DNA from: JAFARZ01 sp035651595
Lineage (GTDB): Bacteria > Actinomycetota > Actinomycetes > Streptosporangiales > Streptosporangiaceae
Assembly (NCBI GenBank): GCA_035651595.1
Contig: DASRFJ010000185.1
Span: 51,278 to 115,277 of the forward strand
Direction of reading: 5' to 3'
Length of the DNA stretch: 64,000 nt
In this document: positions 8,022 to 16,321 of the stretch, in pieces
Position numbering within the stretch: position 1 is the first letter of the stretch
How the letters are laid out: every line of letters starts with the position of its first letter
The notes under the pieces: model-generated
Told to the model about the DNA's origin: nothing
Database searches by the model: none
The model's input: the letters and a program-made list of their open reading frames with translations, nothing else
Translations under genes and position numbers: made by a program

Positions 8022-9308
8022 ATGAACGCCTCATCCATCACTCGACGCGCACTGACGCATGCAAACGTTCGCAAGTGGGCGTGGTGGCAGCTGCCTGCGT
8101 TGATCCGGGCGTACGTCGGCGCGGTGGTCCTCGCCGGGCTGGGGTTCACCATCTTCGCGGCCACGCAGACGACGTGGCACGCCGACGACGGGTGGACGTT
8201 CGCGCTGTTGCTGACCAGCGCGCTGGTCTCGGTCGCGGCCACGCCGCGCAGCGCGTATCTACAGGGCGCGATCACGCGGGACTTCATCACGGTGTGGGTG
8301 GTGCCGGTGGCGATCCTGCTGCCGCCGGTGTACGCGATGATCGTCCCTGGACCGCTGTACATCCTGACGGCCTGGCGTGTGCACCGGGCCGGCATCCACC
8401 GCAAGATGTTCACCGCCGCGGCGATCGCGCTGGCCTACGGCGGCGCGTCGCTGGTGTTCCGGGCGTTCCCGCACTCGTTCGCCGGCCCGGCCATCGGCAC
8501 CGGGACGCACGCGCTCACCTGGGTGCTGGCCGCCGCGGCGTGCGAGCAGGTCGGCAGGCGCGGCCACCAGGTGTTCATCGTCGGCGCGATCAAGCTCTCC
8601 GACCCGACGGTGCGGCTGGCCAAGACGGAGTGGAGCCGCGCGGCCCTCGTCGCCGACTTCGCGGAATTCGACCTCGGCGTCATGATCACGATCGTGGTGG
8701 CGGTCAACTCGGTGCTGGCGATCTTCGCGGTGCCCACCGTGCTGCTGGCCCGCCGGTTCATGATGCATGACCAGCTCGTCGCGCAAACGCGGATCGACAC
8801 GAAGACGGGGCTGCTGAACGCCGCGACCTGGGAGCGGGAGGCAACCGCGGAGGTCGCGCACGCGGTGCGAGTGCGTGCGCCGCTGGCGGTCGCCCTGGTC
8901 GACATCGACCACTTCAAGCAGGTCAACGACACGTACGGCCACCTGGTCGGGGACCGCGTGCTGCGGGCTCTTGCCGACGCGCTGCAAAGTCAGCTGCGCG
9001 CCTATGACCTGGCCGGACGGTTCGGCGGTGAGGAGTTCGTCATCCTGCTGCCGCAGGCCCGCGAGGCCGACGCGCGCTGCGTCGCCGAGCGCCTGCGCAC
9101 CTACGTCGCCGCGTTGGAGATCCCGATCGACGACGAGCCCGACTGCATGACGTTCGTCCGGCTCACGATCTCCGTGGGCGTCGCCGCGCTCGACGGCGCG
9201 CACCGCGAGCTGACCGACCTGATGGCCGCCGCTGACGCCGCCCTGTACTACGCCAAGGAAACGGGCCGCAACCGCACGCACGTCATTTCGTCTTCGCCCC
9301 AGGTGTGA
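8022..9308 (+). CDS. Membrane-anchored diguanylate cyclase (GGDEF)
   Basis: 428 residues. The N-terminal 240 residues contain about six to seven membrane segments, which could act as a sensor. The GGDEF domain spans about 262-425: DTKTGLLNAATWERE, ALVDIDHFKQVNDTYGH (substrate-metal Asp), FGGEEF (about 334-339, active site) and AAADAALYYAKETGRN. The upstream RAYD is the RxxD allosteric I-site in the same position as in PleD, so product inhibition is expected. It makes c-di-GMP from two GTP. BldD, a c-di-GMP effector, is encoded near the right end of the window. It ends convergently, overlapping the response regulator by 26 bp. Confidence 0.93.
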   Translation: MNASSITRRALTHANVRKWAWWQLPALIRAYVGAVVLAGLGFTIFAATQTTWHADDGWTFALLLTSALVSVAATPRSAYLQGAITRDFITVWVVPVAILLPPVYAMIVPGPLYILTAWRVHRAGIHRKMFTAAAIALAYGGASLVFRAFPHSFAGPAIGTGTHALTWVLAAAACEQVGRRGHQVFIVGAIKLSDPTVRLAKTEWSRAALVADFAEFDLGVMITIVVAVNSVLAIFAVPTVLLARRFMMHDQLVAQTRIDTKTGLLNAATWEREATAEVAHAVRVRAPLAVALVDIDHFKQVNDTYGHLVGDRVLRALADALQSQLRAYDLAGRFGGEEFVILLPQAREADARCVAERLRTYVAALEIPIDDEPDCMTFVRLTISVGVAALDGAHRELTDLMAAADAALYYAKETGRNRTHVISSSPQV

Positions 9309-9954
9309 CTAGTCCGGTCTCGTACGCGATGACCACGAGCTGGGCGCGATCGCGGGCGTTCAGCTTGCTGAGGATCCGGCTGACGTGCGTCTTGGAAGTG
9401 AGCGGGGACAGAAACAGCCGTGCGGCGATCTCGTCGTTGGACAGGCCCTCGGCGACCAGGCTCAGTATCTCTGTTTCCCGCTCGGTCAGCACGGCCAGCA
9501 CCTGATCGTTGACCGGCTGCCGCGCCGGACGGCGCGCCACGTCGGTGATCAGGCGCCGGGTCACGCTCGGCGAGAGCAGCGCGTCGCCGCGGGCCACCAC
9601 CCGCACCGCCTGGATCAGCTCGGCGGGCTCGGTGTCCTTGACCAGGAATCCGCTGGCCCCGGCGCGCAGCGCCTGGTACACGTACTCGTCGGTCTCGTAC
9701 GTGGTCAAGATGATCACCTTGACCCCGGCGAGGTCCTCGTCGGCCGAGATCTGGCGGGTCGCCTCGAGCCCGTCCGTCCCCGGCATCCGGATGTCCATCA
9801 GCACCACATCGGCGCGCTCGCGGCGGACCAGGTCGACCGCCTGGCGTCCGTCGACGGCCTCGCCGACCACCTCGAGGTCATCGGCGGAGTCGAGCAGCAC
9901 CCGGAACCCCGCCCGGATCAGCGCCTGGTCGTCGGCGAGCACCACACGGATCAT
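9283..9954 (-). CDS. NarL/LuxR family response regulator
   Basis: 223 residues. The receiver domain starts IRVVLADDQALIRAGF (acidic pair), with the phospho-acceptor Asp in VVLMDIRMPGTDGLEA (about 54) and Lys in FLVKDTEP. The C-terminal LuxR helix-turn-helix runs LTERETEILSLVAEGLSNDEIAARLFLSPLTSKTHVSRILSK. Its start overlaps the kinase stop by 4 nt. The pair lies opposite the MMPL exporter, a likely target. Confidence 0.93.
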   Translation of the reverse strand: MIRVVLADDQALIRAGFRVLLDSADDLEVVGEAVDGRQAVDLVRRERADVVLMDIRMPGTDGLEATRQISADEDLAGVKVIILTTYETDEYVYQALRAGASGFLVKDTEPAELIQAVRVVARGDALLSPSVTRRLITDVARRPARQPVNDQVLAVLTERETEILSLVAEGLSNDEIAARLFLSPLTSKTHVSRILSKLNARDRAQLVVIAYETGLVTPGAKTK

Positions 9955-11186
9955 CGTCGCGCCCCTCTCGTGCTCGGTGACCGGGCATCCAGCGACGGGA
10001 TCCGGACGGGCAGCCGGGCGGCGACCCGGAAGCCGCCGCCAGGCGCCGGCCCCGCCTCGACCGTCCCGCCGACGGAGGCCGCCCGTTCCCGCATGCCGGC
10101 CAGTCCGTGCCCGCCAGAGGCGCCTTCCAGCAGGTCCCCGGCGAGACCGAGCCCGGTGTCGGTCACCTCGACCCGCAGCTCGTCGGCGTCATAGCCGACC
10201 GATACGGTGGCCGTCGCCGGACCCGCGTGCCTGATGGCGTTCGTCAGCGATTCCTGCACGATCCGGTATGCCGCCAGGTCGACGGGGGCGGGGAGCGGCA
10301 CCGTCGTCCCGGTGACCAGCAGCTTGGTCTCCAGTCCTGCCTGGCAGGCGCCGGCCACCAGCGTCGCGAGCTGCGGCACTCCCGGCGAGGGGGCGGTCGG
10401 GTCCGCCTCGTCAGCCTGGCGGAGCACGTTGAGTATCGCGCGCAGCTCCCGGAGCCCGTCCTTGCTCGCGTTCTTGATCGCGAGCAGCGCGTCGGGCGCG
10501 GCCTCCGGCCGCGTCGGCAGCACATGCAGCGCGGTACCGGCCTGGACGTTGATGGTGGCCATCGTGTGCGCCACCACGTCATGCAGTTCGCGGGCGATGC
10601 GCAGCCGTTCCTCGTCCAGCCGTCGCCGCGTGTCCTCGTCGGCGCGGGCGCGAAGCGAATCCACGTACGCCCGCCGGTTCGCCACCGCGATACCGCCGAA
10701 CACCGCCGCCGCGACCATGGCCGGGATCAGGTCGTAGCCGCCGCCGGTGACGTGGCCGTACGGGTTTCGCACCCCGGTCGCCGTCATCAGCGCCACCAGC
10801 GTCACGAACGCCCAGGCCAGTGCCCGCCGCACGCCCACACCTCGGGACGTCACGAAGTAGAGCGCTATGGTCGGCGCCAGCAGCACGGCACCGTTGACGT
10901 ACCCGAGCAGCGAGAAGGTCGTGACCGCGGCCAGCGACACCACGAGCGCCGGCACCGGCCGTCGCCGCCGCCAGCCGAGCGCCACGCACGCCACCGCCAC
11001 CAGAAGCAGCGCGGCGCCCGAATGCGGGATGTGGTTGTGCGGGAACCCCTGGAGGTCCTTCGGCTGTTTCGGGTGCATCTCCCCGTAACTGCCCAGCAGC
11101 AGCACCGCGCCCCAGCCCAGGGCGAACACGGCGTCCCTTACCGGAGAACCGAGGTACCACCGCCACGCGGCGCGCAGCCATCTCAT
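9951..11186 (-). CDS. Two-component sensor histidine kinase (HisKA_3)
   Basis: 411 residues from ATG 11186. The N-terminus has about four to five membrane segments (20-165). The phospho-acceptor helix is RIARELHDVVAHTMATINVQAG, followed by a HATPase domain with VQESLTNAIRHAG (N box) and VTDTGLGLAG, GGHGLAGMRERA (G boxes). A longer frame upstream is an antisense shadow of the MMPL gene. It probably phosphorylates the overlapping LuxR regulator. The 199-bp gap to the divergent MMPL gene must hold both promoters. Confidence 0.9.
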   Translation of the reverse strand: MRWLRAAWRWYLGSPVRDAVFALGWGAVLLLGSYGEMHPKQPKDLQGFPHNHIPHSGAALLLVAVACVALGWRRRRPVPALVVSLAAVTTFSLLGYVNGAVLLAPTIALYFVTSRGVGVRRALAWAFVTLVALMTATGVRNPYGHVTGGGYDLIPAMVAAAVFGGIAVANRRAYVDSLRARADEDTRRRLDEERLRIARELHDVVAHTMATINVQAGTALHVLPTRPEAAPDALLAIKNASKDGLRELRAILNVLRQADEADPTAPSPGVPQLATLVAGACQAGLETKLLVTGTTVPLPAPVDLAAYRIVQESLTNAIRHAGPATATVSVGYDADELRVEVTDTGLGLAGDLLEGASGGHGLAGMRERAASVGGTVEAGPAPGGGFRVAARLPVRIPSLDARSPSTRGARR

Positions 11187-11385
11187 GCTCGCAAGGTTAA
11201 GCCTGCTCACGCGCTGTGTCGCCCTCCCTGGGTTGGCTGTCCGCATACTCCCGCAGGAGTACGCGGCCGGTAACGCCTCCCGTGGCGGTAAGGCCAACTG
11301 ACTGCCGCAGCCGGACGCCCGGGACGTGGCCGCCGGGCGAGTCTGTACAGCGTCAGGTTCAACGAACCGCAACTCGGAGGTCACG

Positions 11386-13590
11386 GTGTCCTCGCTTACC
11401 AGCTTCGTGCTTCGCCACAAGGCGCTCGTGGCCTTGTTCTGGGTGCTCACGGCGGCCGTCGCCATCATGACGCTCAGCGGAACGACCCACCGGATGACGA
11501 ACACCTTCGCCATGCCAGGCCAGGCGTTCCACGTCGACAACCAGATCGACAGCCAGTACGGCAACGGCGGCATCGAGGTTCCGTACCTGCCGGTCCTCAC
11601 GGTGCCGGCCGGCCAGCGGATCACCGATCCGGCAACCGCGGCGCAGACCGGCCGGGCGTTCGCGGCGATCGCCCGGGCGATCCCACACGTCCGGATCGCC
11701 GACTACGCCACCACGCACAACCCGGCGTTCGTCACCAAGGACCGCCGGTCCACCTTCGCCCTTGTCTACACCGCGCCGGACACGGGAATAGGCGCGCCGA
11801 GCCTCGCCCCGGCGATGGAACGCGCCGTGACCGCCAGCGCGCCGCCCGGCTGGCATGTCCAGATCACCGGCGAGCAACTGCTGCAGGACGGCGCCAAGCC
11901 GGCCAAAGGCACCAGCCTGATGACTGAGGAGATGATCGGCACGGTCGGTGCCCTGGCCATCCTCGCGTTCGTATTCGCCAGCTTCCTCGCCCTGCTTCCG
12001 CTCATCATCGGCGGCGTCTCCGTTCTCGCCACGTTCCTGCTGGTCGGCGGCCTCACTGAGATCACCGGCGTCAGCCAGATCGTCGAGTTCCTGATCGCCC
12101 TGATCGGCCTGGGCGTGGCCATCGACTACTCGCTGCTGGTGGTCAGCCGCTGGCGCGAAGAGCGAGCCAGGGGCCTGGACAACACCGCCGCGGTCCAGCA
12201 GGCCATGGAGCACGCCGGCCGGGCGGTCGTGTTCTCCGGCCTGACCGTCGCCATCGGCCTGCTGTCCATGGTCGTCATACCGGTCCCGATGCTGCGCAGC
12301 GTCGGCTACGGCGGCGTGCTCGTCCCGCTCACCTCGGTCGCCGTCGCGGTCACCCTGCTCCCGGTCATCCTGGCCACCATCGGCCCGCGGCTGGACTGGC
12401 CGCGGCTGCGCACCGAGCGCAACGCGAGCCGGGTGTTCTCCGCCTGGGCGCGCGGCGTCTACCGGCACCGCTGGATCGCCGCCATCGCTGGCCTGGGCAT
12501 CCTGGCCGCGCTGATGCTGCCCGCGCTGTCCCTGCACCTCGGCGAGCCCGGCAGCTCCGCACAGGCCACCAGCGGCCCCGCGCACGCCGCGCTGACCACG
12601 CTGACCGACGGCGGCATACCGTCCGGCGTGCTCACCCCGGCCGAGGTGCTGACCGACGGCGCTAGTGCTGGCAACAACACGGCCACCGCGATCGCCGCCA
12701 AGGCCGCCCACTTGAACGGCATCTACGCGGCGGTGGCCCCGGCCACCCCCGACTATCACGCGGCGGGCACCGCGATCGTCACCGTCCTGCCGGCCGGGGA
12801 GAGCAACCTGCCGTCCGGCCAGGCGACGATCTCCGCCCTGGAACAGATGATGCTCGCGACTCCGCACGTGCTCGGCGTCGGCGGCGACGGCGCGACGCTG
12901 ATCGACTTCAACCACGCGGTGTACGGCAGCTTCCCGCTGATGCTGGCCCTGATCGGCGGCGCGACCTTCCTGCTCCTGATCCGCGCCTTCCGTTCGGTCC
13001 TGCTGGCGGCCAAGGCCGTCGTGTTCAACCTGATCTCGCTCGCCGCCGCCTACGGCGTGCTCACCTGGATCTGGCAGGACGGCCACGGCTCGCACGCGAT
13101 CTGGGGCATTCCGGCGACCGGCGCGATCTCGAGCTGGGTGCCGCTGATGGTGTTCGCCTTCCTGTTCGGCCTGTCCATGGACTATGAAGTGTTCATCCTG
13201 ACCCGGGTCCGCGAGGCCTACGACGAGAGCGGTGACGCCGAGCACGCCGTGACGACCGGGCTTGGCCGCACCGGCCGCCTGGTCACCAGCGCCGCGGCGA
13301 TCTTGATGCTCAGCTTCCTGTCCATGTCCACCGGTCCGCAGACCGACCTGAAGATCCTGGCCACCGGCCTGGGCGCGGGCATCCTGATCGACGCGGTGGT
13401 GATCCGCTGCCTGCTGGTCCCCGCCCTGGTCGCCCTGTTCGGCAAGGCGAACTGGTGGCTGCCCGCCCCGGTGGCGAAGGTGCTCAGGATCCCGGCCGCC
13501 CCGGCGCGCACCGCGGCCCCCGTCGCCGCCACGCCCCCGGTCGCCGCCCCGGAGCCGGCCCGCGCACCGCAGCTGGCGGGCACCCGGTAA
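11386..13590 (+). CDS. MMPL family RND-type membrane transporter
   Basis: 734 residues from GTG 11386, which has CGGAGG 5 nt upstream. The topology is two repeats: a helix at residues 13-30, an extracytoplasmic domain to about 180, five helices with GLGVAIDYSLLVVSRWREERARG, then a second outer domain and helices with LFGLSMDYEVFILTRVREAY and GRTGRLVTSAA. These are the two MMPL signature segments. The family exports lipids, siderophores or antimicrobials by proton motive force. The C-terminal 35 residues are Ala/Pro-rich. Divergence from the kinase/regulator pair suggests signal-induced export. Confidence 0.9.
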   Translation: MSSLTSFVLRHKALVALFWVLTAAVAIMTLSGTTHRMTNTFAMPGQAFHVDNQIDSQYGNGGIEVPYLPVLTVPAGQRITDPATAAQTGRAFAAIARAIPHVRIADYATTHNPAFVTKDRRSTFALVYTAPDTGIGAPSLAPAMERAVTASAPPGWHVQITGEQLLQDGAKPAKGTSLMTEEMIGTVGALAILAFVFASFLALLPLIIGGVSVLATFLLVGGLTEITGVSQIVEFLIALIGLGVAIDYSLLVVSRWREERARGLDNTAAVQQAMEHAGRAVVFSGLTVAIGLLSMVVIPVPMLRSVGYGGVLVPLTSVAVAVTLLPVILATIGPRLDWPRLRTERNASRVFSAWARGVYRHRWIAAIAGLGILAALMLPALSLHLGEPGSSAQATSGPAHAALTTLTDGGIPSGVLTPAEVLTDGASAGNNTATAIAAKAAHLNGIYAAVAPATPDYHAAGTAIVTVLPAGESNLPSGQATISALEQMMLATPHVLGVGGDGATLIDFNHAVYGSFPLMLALIGGATFLLLIRAFRSVLLAAKAVVFNLISLAAAYGVLTWIWQDGHGSHAIWGIPATGAISSWVPLMVFAFLFGLSMDYEVFILTRVREAYDESGDAEHAVTTGLGRTGRLVTSAAAILMLSFLSMSTGPQTDLKILATGLGAGILIDAVVIRCLLVPALVALFGKANWWLPAPVAKVLRIPAAPARTAAPVAATPPVAAPEPARAPQLAGTR

Positions 13591-13673
13591 CGACGCGCAC
13601 GGCCACTGGCCCGGCTGCCGCATTGGCTGCCGGGCCGGTATGTCGACGGCGGCATCGAGATCGGCAGGTTATC

Positions 13674-14909
13674 GTGATCTTCATGGGCGAATTGAGTGCT
13701 GAGCGCGCCCGCGAGCTGGACGCCGCGGATCCGCTGGCGGAGTACCGGGAGCGGTTCGTCTTCGAGGATCCGTCGCTGATCTACCTGGACGGGAACTCGC
13801 TGGGGGCGCTGCCGCGGGCCACCAAGAGACGGATCGAGGAAGTCATGGCCACCGAATGGGCGGCCGCGCTCACCCGGTCCTGGGACCACTGGGTTCACCT
13901 GCCGGAGCTGGCCGGGGAGGCAGTCGCCGCGCTGATCGGGGCCGCGCCAGGGCAGACGATCGTCACGGACAACACCACGACAAACCTGTACAAGCTGGCG
14001 ACCGCGGCCCTGGACGCCCGGCCTGGGCGCCATGTCATCGTCACCGACAATGACAACTTTCCCACTGACCGCTATGTACTGGAGGGCATCGCCAGCCAGC
14101 ACAATCTGGAATTCCGGCTGCTCAGCACCGACCTGGACGACGGCGTCGACCCGGACCTGGTCCGCCGCGCGGTGGACGACGACACCGCGCTGGTCAGCCT
14201 GTCCCACGTGGCTTACCGGAGCGGGGCGCTCGCCGACATGGCGACGCTGACCCAGATCGTGCACCAGTCCGGCGCGCTGATGATGTGGGACCTGTGCCAC
14301 GCGGTCGGATCGGTACCGATCGAGCTGGACGCCTGCGACGCGGACCTCGCGGTGGGCTGCACCTACAAGTACCTGAACGCGGGGCCGGGCGCGCCCGCGT
14401 TCCTGTACGTCGCGGCCCGGCTGCGGGACGTGCTCCGGCAGCCGATCTGGGGCTGGTTCTCCCAGCGGGACCAGTTCGAGATGGGCCCGGAGTACCGGCC
14501 TGCCGAGGGCATGACCAAGTTCCTGACCGGCACGCCGAACATCCTCGGCACGGTCGCCGTGCTCGAGGGTGCGCGGCTGCTGACCGAGGCCGGCATCGAC
14601 CGGATCAGGGCCAAGAACGTGCTGCTCACCGAGTTTCTCGCCGAACTGGCCGCGGCATGGCTGGAGCCGCTCGGCTGCGTGCTGGCCAGCCCGCGCGAGC
14701 CGGCGCAGCGGGGCAGCCACCTGTCGTTCAAGCACCCGGACGCCGAGGCGATCGTCGCGGAGCTGATCAAGGCGAACATCGTCCCCGACTTCCGCACCCC
14801 GGGCCGGTTCCGGTTCGGGCTGCCCGCGCTCACCACCCGTTTCATCGACGTGCACAACGCCGCGGCCGCGACCCGCGACCTGCTCATCGCGAGAGGAAGC
14901 CATGGCTGA
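13674..14909 (+). CDS. kynU: Kynureninase
   Basis: 411 residues from GTG 13674, which has GGCAGG upstream; ATG 13683 in the same frame is the alternative. It is a fold-type I PLP enzyme: YLDGNSLGALPRAT, IVTDNTTTNLYKL, LSHVAYRSGAL, MWDLCHAVGSVPIELD, and CTYKYLNAGPGAPAF with the PLP Lys at about 232. The reaction is kynurenine to anthranilate plus alanine, or 3-hydroxykynurenine to 3-hydroxyanthranilate. It overlaps the dioxygenase start by 8 nt, so the two are coupled. No arylformamidase lies nearby. Confidence 0.94.
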   Translation: MIFMGELSAERARELDAADPLAEYRERFVFEDPSLIYLDGNSLGALPRATKRRIEEVMATEWAAALTRSWDHWVHLPELAGEAVAALIGAAPGQTIVTDNTTTNLYKLATAALDARPGRHVIVTDNDNFPTDRYVLEGIASQHNLEFRLLSTDLDDGVDPDLVRRAVDDDTALVSLSHVAYRSGALADMATLTQIVHQSGALMMWDLCHAVGSVPIELDACDADLAVGCTYKYLNAGPGAPAFLYVAARLRDVLRQPIWGWFSQRDQFEMGPEYRPAEGMTKFLTGTPNILGTVAVLEGARLLTEAGIDRIRAKNVLLTEFLAELAAAWLEPLGCVLASPREPAQRGSHLSFKHPDAEAIVAELIKANIVPDFRTPGRFRFGLPALTTRFIDVHNAAAATRDLLIARGSHG

Positions 14910-15654
14910 CAAGCTCACGTACTCCTCGTACCTGCGGCTGGATCAGCTGCTGTCCGCGCAGCAGCCGCGGTCCGCCGAACACGACGAGATGCTGTTCATC
15001 GTCATCCACCAGGTGTACGAGCTGTGGTTCAAGCAGCTGCTGCACGAGCTGACCCGGCTCCAGCAGCACCTGGCGGCCGGCGACACCACGCACAGCATGC
15101 GCACGCTGCGCCGGACCCTCGCCATCCTCAAGATCGTCGTTGCCCAGCTCGACGTGCTCGAGACGATGACCCCGACGCAGTTCCGCAGGTTCCGGGACGA
15201 GCTGGGCACCTCGAGCGGGTTCGAGTCCAGCCAGTTCCGCGAGCTGGAGGCGGTGCTCGGGCGGCGCGAGTTCCCCAAGTGGGCGCCGCAGCCGGCCGCC
15301 GCCGCACGGCCGTCGGTGTTCGACTCGTTCATCAGCTACCTGGCCGCGCAGGGCTACGACATGCCACCCGAGCTGCTGCACCGCGACATCGGCGCACCGA
15401 TAGAGACGTCGGAGGCCATGCAGCAGGTGCTCAAGCGGGTCTACGACGACGACTCGGGCGCCGCCGCCGTCGCCGAACTGCTCGTCGACCTCGACGAGGG
15501 CATGCAGGAGTGGCGGTACCGGCACGTCAAGATGGTCGAGCGCACGATCGGCGGCCGGACCGGCACCGGCGGCTCCACCGGCGCGAAGTACCTGAGCAGC
15601 ACGGTCGGCAAGCCCACCTTCCCCGACCTGTGGGCAATGCGCACCCTCAGCTAG
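14902..15654 (+). CDS. kynA: Tryptophan 2,3-dioxygenase
   Basis: 250 residues. It is a haem enzyme opening the indole ring of L-Trp to N-formylkynurenine. LTYSSYLRLDQLL, FIVIHQVYELWFKQLLHEL, SSGFESSQFRELE, EWRYRHVKMVERTIG (haem-ligand His about 207) and GGSTGAKYLSS are family signatures. It is somewhat shorter than most bacterial members (about 280). GAGAGGAAGCC precedes the ATG. With kynureninase it makes a two-gene tryptophan breakdown operon yielding anthranilate, and a formamidase encoded elsewhere is required. Confidence 0.94.
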   Translation: MADKLTYSSYLRLDQLLSAQQPRSAEHDEMLFIVIHQVYELWFKQLLHELTRLQQHLAAGDTTHSMRTLRRTLAILKIVVAQLDVLETMTPTQFRRFRDELGTSSGFESSQFRELEAVLGRREFPKWAPQPAAAARPSVFDSFISYLAAQGYDMPPELLHRDIGAPIETSEAMQQVLKRVYDDDSGAAAVAELLVDLDEGMQEWRYRHVKMVERTIGGRTGTGGSTGAKYLSSTVGKPTFPDLWAMRTLS

Positions 15655-15912
15655 CCTGCGTTGGGGAAGCCGGGTCCCATGAGTCGAGCCACAGCTCGTT
15701 AGGACAAAACTGTTCCCACCAGCACCATCGGTAGCGCTAGACAGCCGAGGTGTTGGGCTGCGTTGTTCTGTGGATCGTCCTAAGCGGGGCTTATTCTCTG
15801 GGCTTCGGATGTGCCGGCCCGGCTATCTGCCGGCAGCCCCTGATAGCGACTGGAGCTGGCGTGCGGCATGGGGCTGACGATGCGCCAGCGCGCCGCCTGG
15901 CTCTGCATCAAT

Positions 15913-15988
15913 GTGGCGGATTTCCCTATCGTGGTGGACTGACCTCTGAAAACGAGGGTCAGCCCGCCACAAAGGGGTAATCCGCCAC
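15913..15988. repeat. Nested intergenic hairpin, family C copy 1
   Basis: Outer arms GTGGCGGATT (15913-15922) and AATCCGCCAC (15979-15988) are perfect. Inside, CTGACC pairs with GGTCAG and GTGG with CCAC. The words CTATCGTGGT, CTGACC, GGTCAG and CCACGTTGT recur in the same order at 39480-39556. It lies between convergent genes (ends 15654 and 16322). The rest of the 670-bp gap shows no gene, only a short CAGCGGGCCGC duplication at 16010-16030 and the terminator 16266-16301. Confidence 0.7.
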
Positions 15989-16265
15989 GTTGTTCGAGAT
16001 TTTCGCCGCCAGCGGGCCGCCAGCGGGCCGCCTGCGAGCGCCGATCGCCTCGCCGCAGGACCCTGAATAAGCCACCAGGATCCCAGAGCACGTACAACCC
16101 TTCGTGATCATGTATCTGTGCGACGCCCAGCCCCTCCGTATGGATGTTGCGTATCCGCGATCATCTCCGGGCGAGGCGGGACGGCGGGACCCCGGGGACA
16201 ACGAGCGCGGGGCGCGGCCCGTGTGGCGTGAGTGAGGGGGCGCCGCACGAAGCAACGAAGAAGGC

Positions 16266-16301
16266 AAGGGGCCGTTACCCCGACCGGGATAACGGCCCCT
16301 T
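16266..16301 (-). terminator. Hairpin terminator of the ctaE-qcrCAB operon
   Basis: Perfect 12-bp arms AAGGGGCCGTTA and TAACGGCCCCTT with a 12-nt interior that can pair further (CCCG/CGGG). It starts 21 nt past the qcrB stop on the minus strand. There is no U-tract, as is common in actinomycetes. Confidence 0.75.
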
Positions 16302-16321
16302 AATGGCCTGAACAAACGCGC

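Noticed and set aside
9951..11624. Longer version of the histidine kinase starting inside the MMPL gene
   Set aside because: The extra 146 residues are antisense to the MMPL N-terminus and have no kinase features; the ATG at 11186 fits the first membrane segment.
11359..13623. Minus-strand open frame of 754 codons opposite the MMPL gene
   Set aside because: Antisense shadow caused by GC-rich third positions; product is Gly/Arg/Gln-rich without motifs.
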